In this document: positions 8,958-17,584 of the stretch, one piece after another
How the letters are laid out: each line of letters starts with the position of its first letter
How positions within the stretch are numbered: position 1 is the stretch's first letter
Source: Granulicella tundricola MP5ACTX9
Lineage (GTDB): Bacteria > Acidobacteriota > Terriglobia > Terriglobales > Acidobacteriaceae
Assembly: GCF_000178975.2 (NCBI RefSeq)
Contig: NC_015064.1
Coordinates: 1 to 64,000, forward strand
Direction: 5' to 3'
DNA: 64,000 bases
Program-made: the position numbers and the translations under genes
Notes under the pieces: generated by a model
What the model saw: the letters and a program-made list of their open reading frames with translations, nothing else
What the model was told of the DNA's origin: nothing
Databases searched by the model: none

Positions 8958-9523
8958 CTTTCCTTGAGGAAAGGCCTGGGCTGGGCGGGTGGGCCGGACT
9001 GGGCTTTGACGCTGAGGGCTTCCAGCCAGTGCTGGTGCTTGTCTTCCAGGCGATGGGGCATGATGCGCTTGCCGATGCGGGCGAGCCAGCCGGTCTGGAC
9101 CTCTTGCGTGAGGACGTGGGTGGTGCCGTCGGGCAGGGGGGTCAGGAGCCAGGCCTGGTATGCCAGGACGCCTATGCCGTGAATGTCATAGGCGAGGCGG
9201 GTGAGGGGCTCGAACTCGCGGACCTTTGAGGTGATGGGCACGCCGAACTTGCTCCAGCGGAAGCGGGTGCGGTCGCGCAGGTCCGGGCCGGAGGTGGAGA
9301 TGAAGTGGATGTTGGCGGAGTAGGGGTACCAGGTGGGCCAAAGCTCGGCGCGGATGAGCCAGGGCCAGATGGCCTCAATGGGTGCGGGGATGACGATCTC
9401 ATTGGAGGCGAAGATGGCCGCATCTGAGGGTTGGTGGAGACCGGGCCAGCGGATGGTGGGTGGAGAGCTCGGCTGGGCGTCGTAGGTCGGATCGGGCGTC
9501 TGTGCTTGGCTGCTCATGCGCAT
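8954..9523 (-). CDS. SRPBCC-family (START/polyketide cyclase-like) protein
   Basis: A 189-residue protein with an SRPBCC/START-like ligand-binding fold. Hallmarks are the first-strand motif NEIVIPAPIEAIWPWL followed by AELWPTWYPYSANI, then alternating strands and a long C-terminal helix ending near the carboxyl end. It probably binds a hydrophobic ligand in the cytoplasm. The ATG at 9523 has GAGG eight bases upstream; upstream in-frame starts would run into the divergent TonB gene's promoter. Its last bases overlap the stop of the convergent PLD gene. Confidence 0.85.
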   Translation of the reverse strand: MRMSSQAQTPDPTYDAQPSSPPTIRWPGLHQPSDAAIFASNEIVIPAPIEAIWPWLIRAELWPTWYPYSANIHFISTSGPDLRDRTRFRWSKFGVPITSKVREFEPLTRLAYDIHGIGVLAYQAWLLTPLPDGTTHVLTQEVQTGWLARIGKRIMPHRLEDKHQHWLEALSVKAQSGPPAQPRPFLKES

Positions 9524-9677
9524 TGGACGTGCCTCAAGTGGATTGCGACGCAAAGGTAGTCGTGATTTTATGCGAGAAATTGGGAGTTTCAACGTCAAAT
9601 TCTATGAATCGAACCGTTTAGGGACATATAGGTCCGGGTTGGGGCTGGATGTATCATTCGGGGAAGTGAGGCTGCCG

Positions 9678-10295
9678 ATGTTCGACGACGAGAAGAAGCT
9701 GGGTTCGGACAAGTCGCTGAGGACTGCGGCGGTCTCGGCAGTGGTGCATGTACTGGTGATCGCGGGGCTGGTGGGCGTGATCCACTCTTCGCGGGTGATT
9801 GCTCCGTATCGGCTGCCGGGGACGGCTAAGGGGACGCAGTTGCTGACGTACTTCAGCCCGGATGGGTCTGCGAGCAAGGCCGCTACGCCGGTCGTCGCCA
9901 AGCCGAAGGCTGTGCGCAAGGCTGTCGCTGAGGCGAAGGTTACTATGCCGCCGCAGGAGACTGCGGAGGCCAAGGTGACGGTCGGCAGCTCCAGTACGAA
10001 CGGGGCGAGTGGACAGGGGAGCGGCGATATCAGCATTGCGCTGCCGCAGAAGTTTCCGTGGCCGCGGCCGGCTCTCGACAGCATGGGGCATGGGACCAAG
10101 GGCGACGTGGTGCTGGATGCGACGATCGACGAACAAGGCAAGATTGCGAGTTTAGTGGTGACGCAGAGTGTGAATGCGACCGTGGATGAGGCTGTGCTGG
10201 CTACGGTTCGGGCGTGGGTATTTACGCCGGCGATGAAGCAGGGGAAACCTGTGGCGAGTGAGCAGGAGTTCCGGTTCCATTACGAGCGGGGCTAA
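9678..10295 (+). CDS. Energy transducer TonB
   Basis: A 205-residue TonB-family protein. It has one N-terminal transmembrane helix (about 19-38, VVHVLVIAGLVGVI), a periplasmic linker with Lys/Ala repeats, and a C-terminal TonB domain (GDVVLDATIDEQGKI ... WVFTPAMKQGKPV). TonB couples the inner-membrane proton gradient to outer-membrane receptors, and here lies directly upstream of one. ATG 9678 was chosen because the longer reading frame overlaps the divergent SRPBCC gene start. No exbB/exbD genes are adjacent, so it must share them from elsewhere. A second TonB is encoded at 39963-40535. Confidence 0.88.
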   Translation: MFDDEKKLGSDKSLRTAAVSAVVHVLVIAGLVGVIHSSRVIAPYRLPGTAKGTQLLTYFSPDGSASKAATPVVAKPKAVRKAVAEAKVTMPPQETAEAKVTVGSSSTNGASGQGSGDISIALPQKFPWPRPALDSMGHGTKGDVVLDATIDEQGKIASLVVTQSVNATVDEAVLATVRAWVFTPAMKQGKPVASEQEFRFHYERG

Positions 10296-10669
10296 GGCCG
10301 ATTCAGCGAAGGTATTCAAAAGGTGCGTTATCTTACCTATGCTGGGGCGTGCCCATGATTGACGTGACAGAAGATATACAGCCGCTAACGACGTTTCGGA
10401 ATAACTCCGTCAAGATGGGCATGCCGGCGGGATGGGTTGGGAATCGACCGCGGTCATTCGTCCATCAAGGACATGACGTGAGGGAACGCAGGCGGATGGG
10501 TGGGCGTCCATGCAGTTTAGGACAAGGGAACATCCAGAAGAAATCAAGATTGAACAGTTTTCAGACTGAGCCTTAAGGTTTTCTTAAGGATATGTTCAAC
10601 GAGACGTAACAGTCCTGTCATGGAGCAGACATATGGGGCCGGTAGGTTTTGACTATCGACTTTCAGACT
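10296..10669 (+). promoter_or_regulatory. Upstream region of TonB receptor with Pho-box-like direct repeat
   Basis: This 374-bp gap has no convincing gene. It contains CTTAAGG (10572-10578), TTTT, then CTTAAGG again (10583-10589): two 7-bp units 11 bp apart, the spacing of PhoB/PhoP-type operators, with a weaker third unit TTCAAC at 10594-10599. A possible -10 element (TAACAG, about 10607) follows at a distance suiting a PhoB-activated promoter. With an exported phosphoesterase downstream, phosphate control is a reasonable inference, not proven. The short frame at 10349-10576 looks spurious. Confidence 0.45.
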
Positions 10670-13429
10670 ATGTCTGTTTCCTGGAGGAAACGTTTGTCTT
10701 CTTTTGCTTCGTTACGTCTTGTGCGCGCTGCTGTGTTCTGTTGCGTGCTGTCCGGCTTGTCATCCCTTTCTACAAACCCATCGATTGCGTGCGCGCAGGT
10801 AGCGGGCGGGGGCACCGTCATGGGATCGGTGATGGATGACAAGGGTGGACTCCTGCCTAAGGCCAGCCTGACCGTGAAGAACGATGCGGGTGGCGCGGCT
10901 CAGACTGCGATCACCGATGCGGCGGGGCGCTTTACGTTGAGCGGGCTGGTGGCTGGATCGTATACGGTTCAGGCGACTGCGCCAGGCTTCAACACGATCA
11001 CGAAGAACGTGCGCGTGACGGACGGTGGTACGAACGAGGTTTCGCTGTCGCTGTCGATCGGCAACCTGACGGATCAGGTGACGGTGGAGGCGAACTCGCA
11101 AGGCTCCGTGGCGGCTGCGCTTGCGCCGATGGATGCACTGCTGGAGGCGACGTCGGCGCGGACCGAGATTACGTCTGCGTTCATTCAGAACTTCACCTCG
11201 CCGGTGGCGGACTTTGGCGAGGCTGTTGAGATGGCTCCCGGGACGTTTACGACGAACGGGAATGGCGTGGGGTTGGGGCAGTCTAGTACATACTTCCGTG
11301 GGTTCCCGGATGGCGACTACGATATCGACTTCGATGGGATTCCGTTCTACGACACGAATACGCCTTCGCATCACTCGTGGGCTTTCTTTCCTTCACAGTT
11401 TCTGGGTGGGATTGACTTTGACCGCTCGCCGGGCACGGCGAGCACGATTGGACCTACGCCTTTTGGCGGATCGATCCACCTGCTGTCCAAGCAGTTTTCT
11501 CCGATGCAGAATGTGCGTGGCGGATTCTCGTATGGCTCGTTCAATACGAAGCTGTTCGATGGCGAGTATGACTCGGGTAACTTTGGGCCGGCCCATAAGT
11601 TCAATGTGAATGTGGATGTTCATCATCTTGGCTCGGACGGGTACCAGACGTTCAACCATCAGACTCGCAATGCGGGGGATATCCAGTTCCAATACCGGCC
11701 TTCGGATAAGACGACGATCACTGGATTTTCCGCGGTGATCTGGCTGGATGCGAATACACCGAACTTTGCGGCGACTCGCTGCCAGATGTATGGGGCGCAG
11801 GCAGGGTATACATGCACGGGGGCGAATGCTCCGTTTGCGGGATCCGGAATCAACTTCCTGCTGACCAATAACTCTGATCCGTTGCTTTATCTGAACAATC
11901 AGTACAACTACTACCATGTGCCTACGGACTTTGAGTATGTGGGTGTGCGGAGCGAGCTTGGCAAGGGCTTCACGTTTTCAATCAAGCCTTACACGTATAA
12001 CTACGACAACTCTGAGAAGTACTCGAATGCTGTGCCGATCACAGATAACGCAGCGCTGGTGGGAACGACGTATGCGCCTCTGAACGTGAAGATTGCGAAT
12101 ACCTGCAGCACGCTGGTGAAGAGCAAGTACACGTGCGGCGTGGATAAGTACAACAGCTATCGCAAGTATGGCGAGACGTCCGAGCTGACGCAGGTGTCGC
12201 ACTTCGGCATCTTCCGCGCAGGGCTCTGGTATGAGTGGGCGAATACGAATCGGCACCAGTATCCTGCTGATCCGCTGCAGAACTGGCTGGATGCGCCGCT
12301 GCCGAACTTTGCCGAGACCTTTGTTACGAATTCGTATCAGCCGTTTGTGGAGTACCAGTACCACGCGACGCCGAAGCTGACGATTACGCCGGGTATCAAG
12401 TTTGCGTATTACACGATCGGGACGAAGCAGTTTGCGGATAACGGCGGGAAGATCGGCGGCCTAGGAAGCAACAATCCGGCAGCGTTCATCACGAACGGCG
12501 GCAGCTACTTTTCATCGCTGCCTTCGGGTGATGTGAACTATCGGATACGCGACAACTGGAGCATGTATGGGCAGGTGGCTACGGGCAGCATCGTGCCTGC
12601 TTCCGGGACGTTTGACTTTACGCAGTCAGCCACCGGCACGCCGGTTGCAACGCTGCCGAAGCAGCAGAAGAACCTGACCTATCAGACGGGGACGGTGCTG
12701 AAGCTCAAGCGCGTGACGTTCGACTTCGACTACTTCCACATTCACTTCGATAGCGGCTACTCTTCGTTTACGCCGATCGATACGGGCGAGCCGGTGTACT
12801 ACCTGCAGCCGCCTTCAGTGACGCAGGGTATCGAAGGGGAGAGCAACGTTTACATCACGCATGGGCTGAGCCTGTACCTGAACGCGAGCTACAATCGCGC
12901 ACAGTACACGGGCAATGCGACTGTGTTCTGCAATACGGCCGCAGCTTGTCTGTCCAGCACACCGCAGCTTTCGATTGCGACTCCTGGCGGCCAACGGATC
13001 TCGAATGCGCCTTCGGATATCGAGACGGAAGGTCTGACGTATCAGCACAGGTCATGGGACGCTGGCGCCTTCAATAAGCGCGTGGGAACGATGAGCCTGG
13101 ATAACAGCGGGTTTCACAATGCGGGGACGATCGATCCGTTCACGCTGACGAACGTGTTCCTGAACTACACGATCAAGAGTGGAACACACTTCAACCAGAC
13201 GAAGATTCGCCTGAGCTTTAATAACATCTTCGACAACCACAACATCACGGGCGACAGCTTTGCGACGAAGGCGACGCCGCTGCTGATCACCGCCAATGGG
13301 AATACCTACAACAACCCCTTTGTCTCAGCTTCACCGATCACGCCGCTGTCCGGGGCGGATGCGGTGTCGATCCTTCCGGGACGGAGCGTGATGTTGTCGG
13401 TGACGTTCGGGCTTTCTCCGAAGCGGTAA
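10670..13429 (+). CDS. TonB-dependent outer membrane receptor with N-terminal carboxypeptidase-regulatory domain
   Basis: A 919-residue outer-membrane receptor. After a signal peptide ending near SIACAQ comes a carboxypeptidase-regulatory-like beta-sandwich (about 35-115: GTVMGSVMDDKGGLLPKASLTVKN region). Next is a plug domain (about 150-290, with SSTYFRGFPDGDYDIDFDGIPF) and a 22-strand-type barrel to the C-terminus. It imports a ligand too large for porins, powered by TonB. Upstream is a tonB gene and a Pho-box-like repeat; downstream is an exported metallophosphoesterase, so a phosphorylated substrate is plausible. ATG 10670 starts the signal peptide; a TTG at 10649 is possible. Confidence 0.9.
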   Translation: MSVSWRKRLSSFASLRLVRAAVFCCVLSGLSSLSTNPSIACAQVAGGGTVMGSVMDDKGGLLPKASLTVKNDAGGAAQTAITDAAGRFTLSGLVAGSYTVQATAPGFNTITKNVRVTDGGTNEVSLSLSIGNLTDQVTVEANSQGSVAAALAPMDALLEATSARTEITSAFIQNFTSPVADFGEAVEMAPGTFTTNGNGVGLGQSSTYFRGFPDGDYDIDFDGIPFYDTNTPSHHSWAFFPSQFLGGIDFDRSPGTASTIGPTPFGGSIHLLSKQFSPMQNVRGGFSYGSFNTKLFDGEYDSGNFGPAHKFNVNVDVHHLGSDGYQTFNHQTRNAGDIQFQYRPSDKTTITGFSAVIWLDANTPNFAATRCQMYGAQAGYTCTGANAPFAGSGINFLLTNNSDPLLYLNNQYNYYHVPTDFEYVGVRSELGKGFTFSIKPYTYNYDNSEKYSNAVPITDNAALVGTTYAPLNVKIANTCSTLVKSKYTCGVDKYNSYRKYGETSELTQVSHFGIFRAGLWYEWANTNRHQYPADPLQNWLDAPLPNFAETFVTNSYQPFVEYQYHATPKLTITPGIKFAYYTIGTKQFADNGGKIGGLGSNNPAAFITNGGSYFSSLPSGDVNYRIRDNWSMYGQVATGSIVPASGTFDFTQSATGTPVATLPKQQKNLTYQTGTVLKLKRVTFDFDYFHIHFDSGYSSFTPIDTGEPVYYLQPPSVTQGIEGESNVYITHGLSLYLNASYNRAQYTGNATVFCNTAAACLSSTPQLSIATPGGQRISNAPSDIETEGLTYQHRSWDAGAFNKRVGTMSLDNSGFHNAGTIDPFTLTNVFLNYTIKSGTHFNQTKIRLSFNNIFDNHNITGDSFATKATPLLITANGNTYNNPFVSASPITPLSGADAVSILPGRSVMLSVTFGLSPKR

Positions 13430-13443
13430 GGTTGAACCTGACG

Positions 13444-13485
13444 GACGCTCCGGGCGCTACCATGCGTTCGGGGCGTCTTTGTTTT
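13444..13485 (+). terminator. Terminator-like hairpin after the TonB receptor
   Basis: A 14-bp stem (13444-13457 with 13464-13477, including G-U pairs) closes a six-base loop and is followed by TTTGTTTT. It sits between the receptor stop and the metallophosphoesterase start, so it may end or attenuate the receptor transcript. Confidence 0.55.
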
Positions 13486-13503
13486 GAAAGAAGCGAGGGT
13501 GCG

Positions 13504-14964
13504 ATGTTCAAGAGATATGTTTTGGGTTGTTTGGTGATGATGCTTGGGGTGGGTTCTGCCGGGGCGCAGGCTTCAGCAGCGAATGCCAAGGTGGCTACTG
13601 TTCCGGTGGTGATGTTGAGCGATCTTCACTTCGATCCGTTCCACGATCCGGTGAAGGTTCCGCTGTTGGTGAAGGCACCGCTTGAGGAATGGGATCGGAT
13701 ACTGGGTGGGCCTGATTCTGCTGGGCAGGCTGCGGCCTTCGCGGCGATTCAGACGCAGTGCAAGGCGAAGGAGAATCCGGATAGTTCCTATGCACTTCTG
13801 CGGAGTGCGCTGTTGGCGGCCAAGGCACAGACGCCTTCTGTGGGATTCGTGATGGTGAGTGGAGATCTGCTGGTGCATGACCTGGACTGCCGGTATCCGG
13901 CTTCGATGAAGCTGGAGGCGAGTGCGGGGGATGACCAGGCGGTCTCGGCTGCGTTTGCGGAGAAGACGACGGTTTATGTGATGAAGAAGGTGGAGGCGAC
14001 GTTTGCGGCGGTGCCGGTCTACCTGGCGCTGGGGAACAATGACTCGCGCTGCAATCACAATCGGTTGAGTTTGCATGATGAGTATTTGAAGGCTTCCGCG
14101 GCTGCGGTGGTGGATGGGTTGCGGGGGGTGAGTGCGGCGGAGAAGACGGCTGCAATGGGGACGTATGAATCGGCTGGCTACTATGCGGTGACGATGCCTG
14201 GGGTGATGAGCGGGACTCGTCTGCTGGTAGTGGACGATATCTACATGATGCCGAAGTATGCGAACTGCGAGGCTGACGACCAGGATCAGCAGGGCGCGCA
14301 GGAGCAGATGGTCTGGTTGCAGAAGGAGTTGGAGGATGCCCGGACGAAGGGGATGAGCGTCTGGCTACTGGGGCATCTGCCGCCAGCGGTGAACCCGGAT
14401 AGCTCGCTTGAAAAGGGCGATTCGTTCTGCACCAAGGGCAAGGTGGTGAGGTATCAGACCACCGACGACCTGGCCACGGAGATGACGGCGTATGCCGATG
14501 TGCTGAAGCTTGGGGTCTTCGGCCATACGCATATGGATGAGCTTCATCTACTGAGGGGCAAGGATGCGGGCGTGCCGGTGAAGGTGGTGGGGTCGGTCTC
14601 GCCGGTGGATGGCAATGTTCCTTCGTTTACGGTGGGGCTGGTGGCAACGGCTTCCGCGAAGCTGATGGACTACAGCGTGTATGAGGCTTCAAACTCGACC
14701 GGTGTTGGGACGACTTGGCCGAAGGAGTATGGGTTCGACGAGACGTATCATGAGCCGAGTTTCTCGGCGGAGCCGCTGAGTGACCTGATCGGGCGGCTGC
14801 GTGCGGATACGAGCGGCAAGGGCGAGGAGAGCCGCGCGTATCAGACACACTTCATCAAAGGCTCAAGCGGCAAGAAGTTGTCCGGGAGCTGGCCGGGCTA
14901 TGTTTGCGGTCTGGACAATGCGACGGCCAAGGGCTTCAAGGCTTGTGTCTGTGGCGCGAAGTAA
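13504..14964 (+). CDS. Exported metallophosphoesterase
   Basis: A 486-residue calcineurin-like metallophosphoesterase with a signal peptide (YVLGCLVMMLGVGSAGAQA). Metal-binding motifs appear in the family order: SDLHFD (block I), GDLL (II), LGNNDS (III), GHLPP (IV) and GHTHMDE (V). Extra Cys-containing segments (DDLDCRY, CNHN, YANCEAD, DSFCTKG, VCGLDN, ACVC) suggest several disulphides, as in sphingomyelinase-like members. It probably hydrolyses phosphoesters in the periplasm. GAGGGTGC precedes ATG 13504. With the TonB receptor upstream, it fits a phosphate-scavenging unit. Confidence 0.88.
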   Translation: MFKRYVLGCLVMMLGVGSAGAQASAANAKVATVPVVMLSDLHFDPFHDPVKVPLLVKAPLEEWDRILGGPDSAGQAAAFAAIQTQCKAKENPDSSYALLRSALLAAKAQTPSVGFVMVSGDLLVHDLDCRYPASMKLEASAGDDQAVSAAFAEKTTVYVMKKVEATFAAVPVYLALGNNDSRCNHNRLSLHDEYLKASAAAVVDGLRGVSAAEKTAAMGTYESAGYYAVTMPGVMSGTRLLVVDDIYMMPKYANCEADDQDQQGAQEQMVWLQKELEDARTKGMSVWLLGHLPPAVNPDSSLEKGDSFCTKGKVVRYQTTDDLATEMTAYADVLKLGVFGHTHMDELHLLRGKDAGVPVKVVGSVSPVDGNVPSFTVGLVATASAKLMDYSVYEASNSTGVGTTWPKEYGFDETYHEPSFSAEPLSDLIGRLRADTSGKGEESRAYQTHFIKGSSGKKLSGSWPGYVCGLDNATAKGFKACVCGAK

Positions 14965-14971
14965 GGGCGGG

Positions 14972-17518
14972 CTATTGCCGCAGGTCTACGAGGGTGGCTC
15001 CCTGGCCGCCCTCCTGCTGGCTGGCTTCGGCGAAGGTGGCGACGTGGGGATGGGATTTGAGGAACTCGCGGAGGGTGCGTCTTAGGACGCCCATGCCTGT
15101 GCCGTGGACGATGCGGACGCGCTCCAGGCCGGAGAGGAAGGCTTTGTCGATGTAGCGGGAGACTTCATCCTCCGCCTCGGCAGCAGTCCGGCCTATGACG
15201 TTGATCTCTCTGGGGGTGTAGTCGGAGTCGCCGAGGGGCGCGCCGCTGGCGGTCTGGACGGTGATGTTGCCGCGACGGCGTGCGGCTTCGGCGGGGGTGA
15301 CGACCTTGATGACTTCTACGTCGGCGATGTCGGTGCGGGGGACGCGCATCTTCATCTGGCCCATGGAGACTTCAAAGTTGTGCTCGTCGATGACGCGGAC
15401 GACGGTGGCCTGGCGGCGGAGGGATTTGAGGGTGACGTAGTCGCCGGCCTTGATGGGGGTGAGGGCTCGGCGGGCGAGGGGGGAGGCGATGTCGTTCTTG
15501 TCGGCTCCGGCGGTGTGGGCCAGGACGGTAGAGCTGAACTGGTCTGAGAATTCTCTGCGGACGCGGGCCATGCGTAAGGCTGAATCGCGTTGGATTTTGC
15601 GGGCGACCGTCTTGTCTTCGATCTCGTTGACGGTTTCCTTGAGTTGGGTCTCGAAGTCTTCGAGGAGGGTTTTGAGTTTTAGTTCGAGCTCTCTTGTGCG
15701 CTGTTTTTGTTCGGCGCGGCCTTCGGTTTCGAGGCGGGCTCTTTCCGTGGCTACTTCCTCTGTGCGGCGTTTCAGGGAGACGCGCTCCGAGGTTGCGGCG
15801 GAGATCTGGTCGTGGAGTTGATCGAGGAAGGCACCGATGTCGGCCTGCTGGGTGGTCATCTGGGCGCGGGCGCTGGCAATGATGGTGGGGGCCATGCCGA
15901 GGCGGGCTGCGATGTTCAAACCGGCGGAGGCACCGGGGACTCCGAGGCGGAGCTCGTAGGTGGGGGTGAGGGTGGCCTGGTCGAAGCCTACGGCGGCGTT
16001 GAGGACGCCGGTGTGCTGGGCGGCGTAGACCTTGAGGGAGGTGAGGTGGGTGGTGATGGCGGTCCAGGCGTTGAGGTTGAGGAAGTGCTCGGCTACGGCG
16101 ACGGCGAGGGCTGCGCCTTCTTCGGGATCGGTGGCGGAGCCTAGCTCGTCGAGGAGGACGAGGGAGTGGCCGTCGGCGTGGCGGGAGATGTGGTCCACGT
16201 TGACGACGTGGGCGGAGAAGCTGGAGAGATTGCGCTCGATGGATTGGGCGTCGCCGATGTCGGCGAAGATGGCGGTGAAGAGGGGGAAGGTGGCTTCTTC
16301 GGCGGGGACCAGGAGGCCTGCCTGGGCCATGAGGGCGAGAAGGCCGGTGGTTTTCAGGGAAACGGTTTTGCCGCCCGTGTTGGGGCCGGAGATGATGAGT
16401 TGGCGGGCTTCTGTCGTGAGGGCCAGGGTTAGTGGGATTGGTTTTGTGGGTTTTCTTTCGGGGGTGTCGGTGGTCCCAACCCAGGTCCGAGAGTCCGGAC
16501 CTGGGGCACCCAGATTTTCGGCTCTCATGCGGAGTTCTAGTAAGGGGTGGCGGGCGGATTTCAAGCTCAGGCCGGGGGTGAAGGTGGGGGCGGTGCAGTC
16601 GAGGTCCTGGGCGAAGCGGGCGCGGATGAAGTGGGATTCGACCTCTGCCAGGATGATGGTGCCGATACTTAAGACGTGGGCTTGTGCTGCCAGGGCTCTT
16701 GTCAGGGCTACGAGGATGCGGTGGATTTCGGATTGTTCTTCGTCGAGGAGGCGGACTAGTTCGTTGTTTTGCTCGATGGTTTCCAGCGGCTCGACGTAGA
16801 CGGTCTGGCCGGAAGAGCTGCTGCCGTGGATGACGCCGGGGACCTTGCGTTTGAACTCGGCTTTGATGGGGATGACGAAGCGCTCGCCGCGGACGGTGAT
16901 GAGGTCGTCGCGGTCGGACTGGGTGCTTCCCTCTTCGCGGAGGGCTCGGGCGGCGCGGCGGAGGCTGGCTTCGATGGCCCGGTGCTGCGACTCCATGGCG
17001 CGGCGGATGCGTTTGAGCTCCGGGCTGGCGTCGTCTGAGAGGCTGCCGTCGGGCTCGATCTTGCCGCGGAGGGTGCGGAGGAGCGGGGCGAGGTCGTGGT
17101 AGCTGAGGGGCTCGGAGAGGGCGCGGATGGAGGGGCCGAGGCGGCGGGCGGACTCGGCTGCGGCGAGGAGGGAGCGCCAGGCGGCGACGCGCTCGGTGAG
17201 GTTGAGGAGGGTGAGGATCTCGAGGGACTCGAGGGCGGTGCCGTCGATTCGGGCCTTGGCGAGGAGGGCTTCGGGGTCGAAGAGGCCGTGGAAGTCGAAC
17301 GATCCGCCGCCGGTCAGGAAGGAACGGAGCTCTGAGGTGCGGGTTTGCTGCGCGATAATCCAGGTGAGATCGGTGGAGGGCTCGAGTGCGAGGGTCCAGG
17401 CGCGGCCGAGGGGGCTGATGGCTTTGGCGGCGATAAGGGCGCGGAGGCGCGGCCACTCGAGTGCGAGGGAGCTGGATTCAAGAAGCGGGGACGGGATCTG
17501 GGGGAGAAGCTGGGTCAC
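14972..17518 (-). CDS. mutS2: MutS2-type endonuclease/ATPase with C-terminal Smr domain
   Basis: An 848-residue MutS2, acting in suppression of homologous recombination or rescue of collided ribosomes. It has N-terminal core/clamp helices, Walker A ISGPNTGGKT (about 375-385), signature LLDELGSATDPEEGAAL, a long coiled-coil (about 510-640) and a C-terminal Smr nuclease domain containing RIVHGTGMGVLRR. An unusual segment of about 34 residues (RMRAENLGAPGP ... KPTKPIP) sits just before Walker A, where homologues are usually short; it is encoded by a palindromic repeat (see 16467-16513). The gene is divergent from the M13 peptidase, 66 bp apart. Confidence 0.95.
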   Translation of the reverse strand: MTQLLPQIPSPLLESSSLALEWPRLRALIAAKAISPLGRAWTLALEPSTDLTWIIAQQTRTSELRSFLTGGGSFDFHGLFDPEALLAKARIDGTALESLEILTLLNLTERVAAWRSLLAAAESARRLGPSIRALSEPLSYHDLAPLLRTLRGKIEPDGSLSDDASPELKRIRRAMESQHRAIEASLRRAARALREEGSTQSDRDDLITVRGERFVIPIKAEFKRKVPGVIHGSSSSGQTVYVEPLETIEQNNELVRLLDEEQSEIHRILVALTRALAAQAHVLSIGTIILAEVESHFIRARFAQDLDCTAPTFTPGLSLKSARHPLLELRMRAENLGAPGPDSRTWVGTTDTPERKPTKPIPLTLALTTEARQLIISGPNTGGKTVSLKTTGLLALMAQAGLLVPAEEATFPLFTAIFADIGDAQSIERNLSSFSAHVVNVDHISRHADGHSLVLLDELGSATDPEEGAALAVAVAEHFLNLNAWTAITTHLTSLKVYAAQHTGVLNAAVGFDQATLTPTYELRLGVPGASAGLNIAARLGMAPTIIASARAQMTTQQADIGAFLDQLHDQISAATSERVSLKRRTEEVATERARLETEGRAEQKQRTRELELKLKTLLEDFETQLKETVNEIEDKTVARKIQRDSALRMARVRREFSDQFSSTVLAHTAGADKNDIASPLARRALTPIKAGDYVTLKSLRRQATVVRVIDEHNFEVSMGQMKMRVPRTDIADVEVIKVVTPAEAARRRGNITVQTASGAPLGDSDYTPREINVIGRTAAEAEDEVSRYIDKAFLSGLERVRIVHGTGMGVLRRTLREFLKSHPHVATFAEASQQEGGQGATLVDLRQ
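16467..16513. repeat. Palindromic repeat element inserted in frame in mutS2
   Basis: A perfect 10-bp inverted repeat, CCCAGGTCCG (16480-16489) and CGGACCTGGG (16496-16505), with a 6-base loop and flanks GGTCCCAA and GGGCACCC, lies inside the mutS2 reading frame without breaking it. Its form resembles the short palindromic GGTGCCCC/CCTGGG-type elements that I recall as common between genes in Acidobacteria. It encodes part of a linker upstream of the ATPase P-loop. Confidence 0.6.
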
Positions 17519-17584
17519 TTGTTTATGGTACGGCTTTGCGGCGCGGAGGCGATATACGATGGCTGCACAGGAGAATTTACGTTC

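Noticed and set aside
10349..10576. 75-codon frame upstream of the TonB receptor
   Set aside because: No ribosome site, no family-like sequence, and it overlaps the Pho-box-like repeat.
15372..17456. 694-codon minus-strand frame over mutS2
   Set aside because: It is Arg/Pro/His-rich in the wrong frame of the mutS2 gene.
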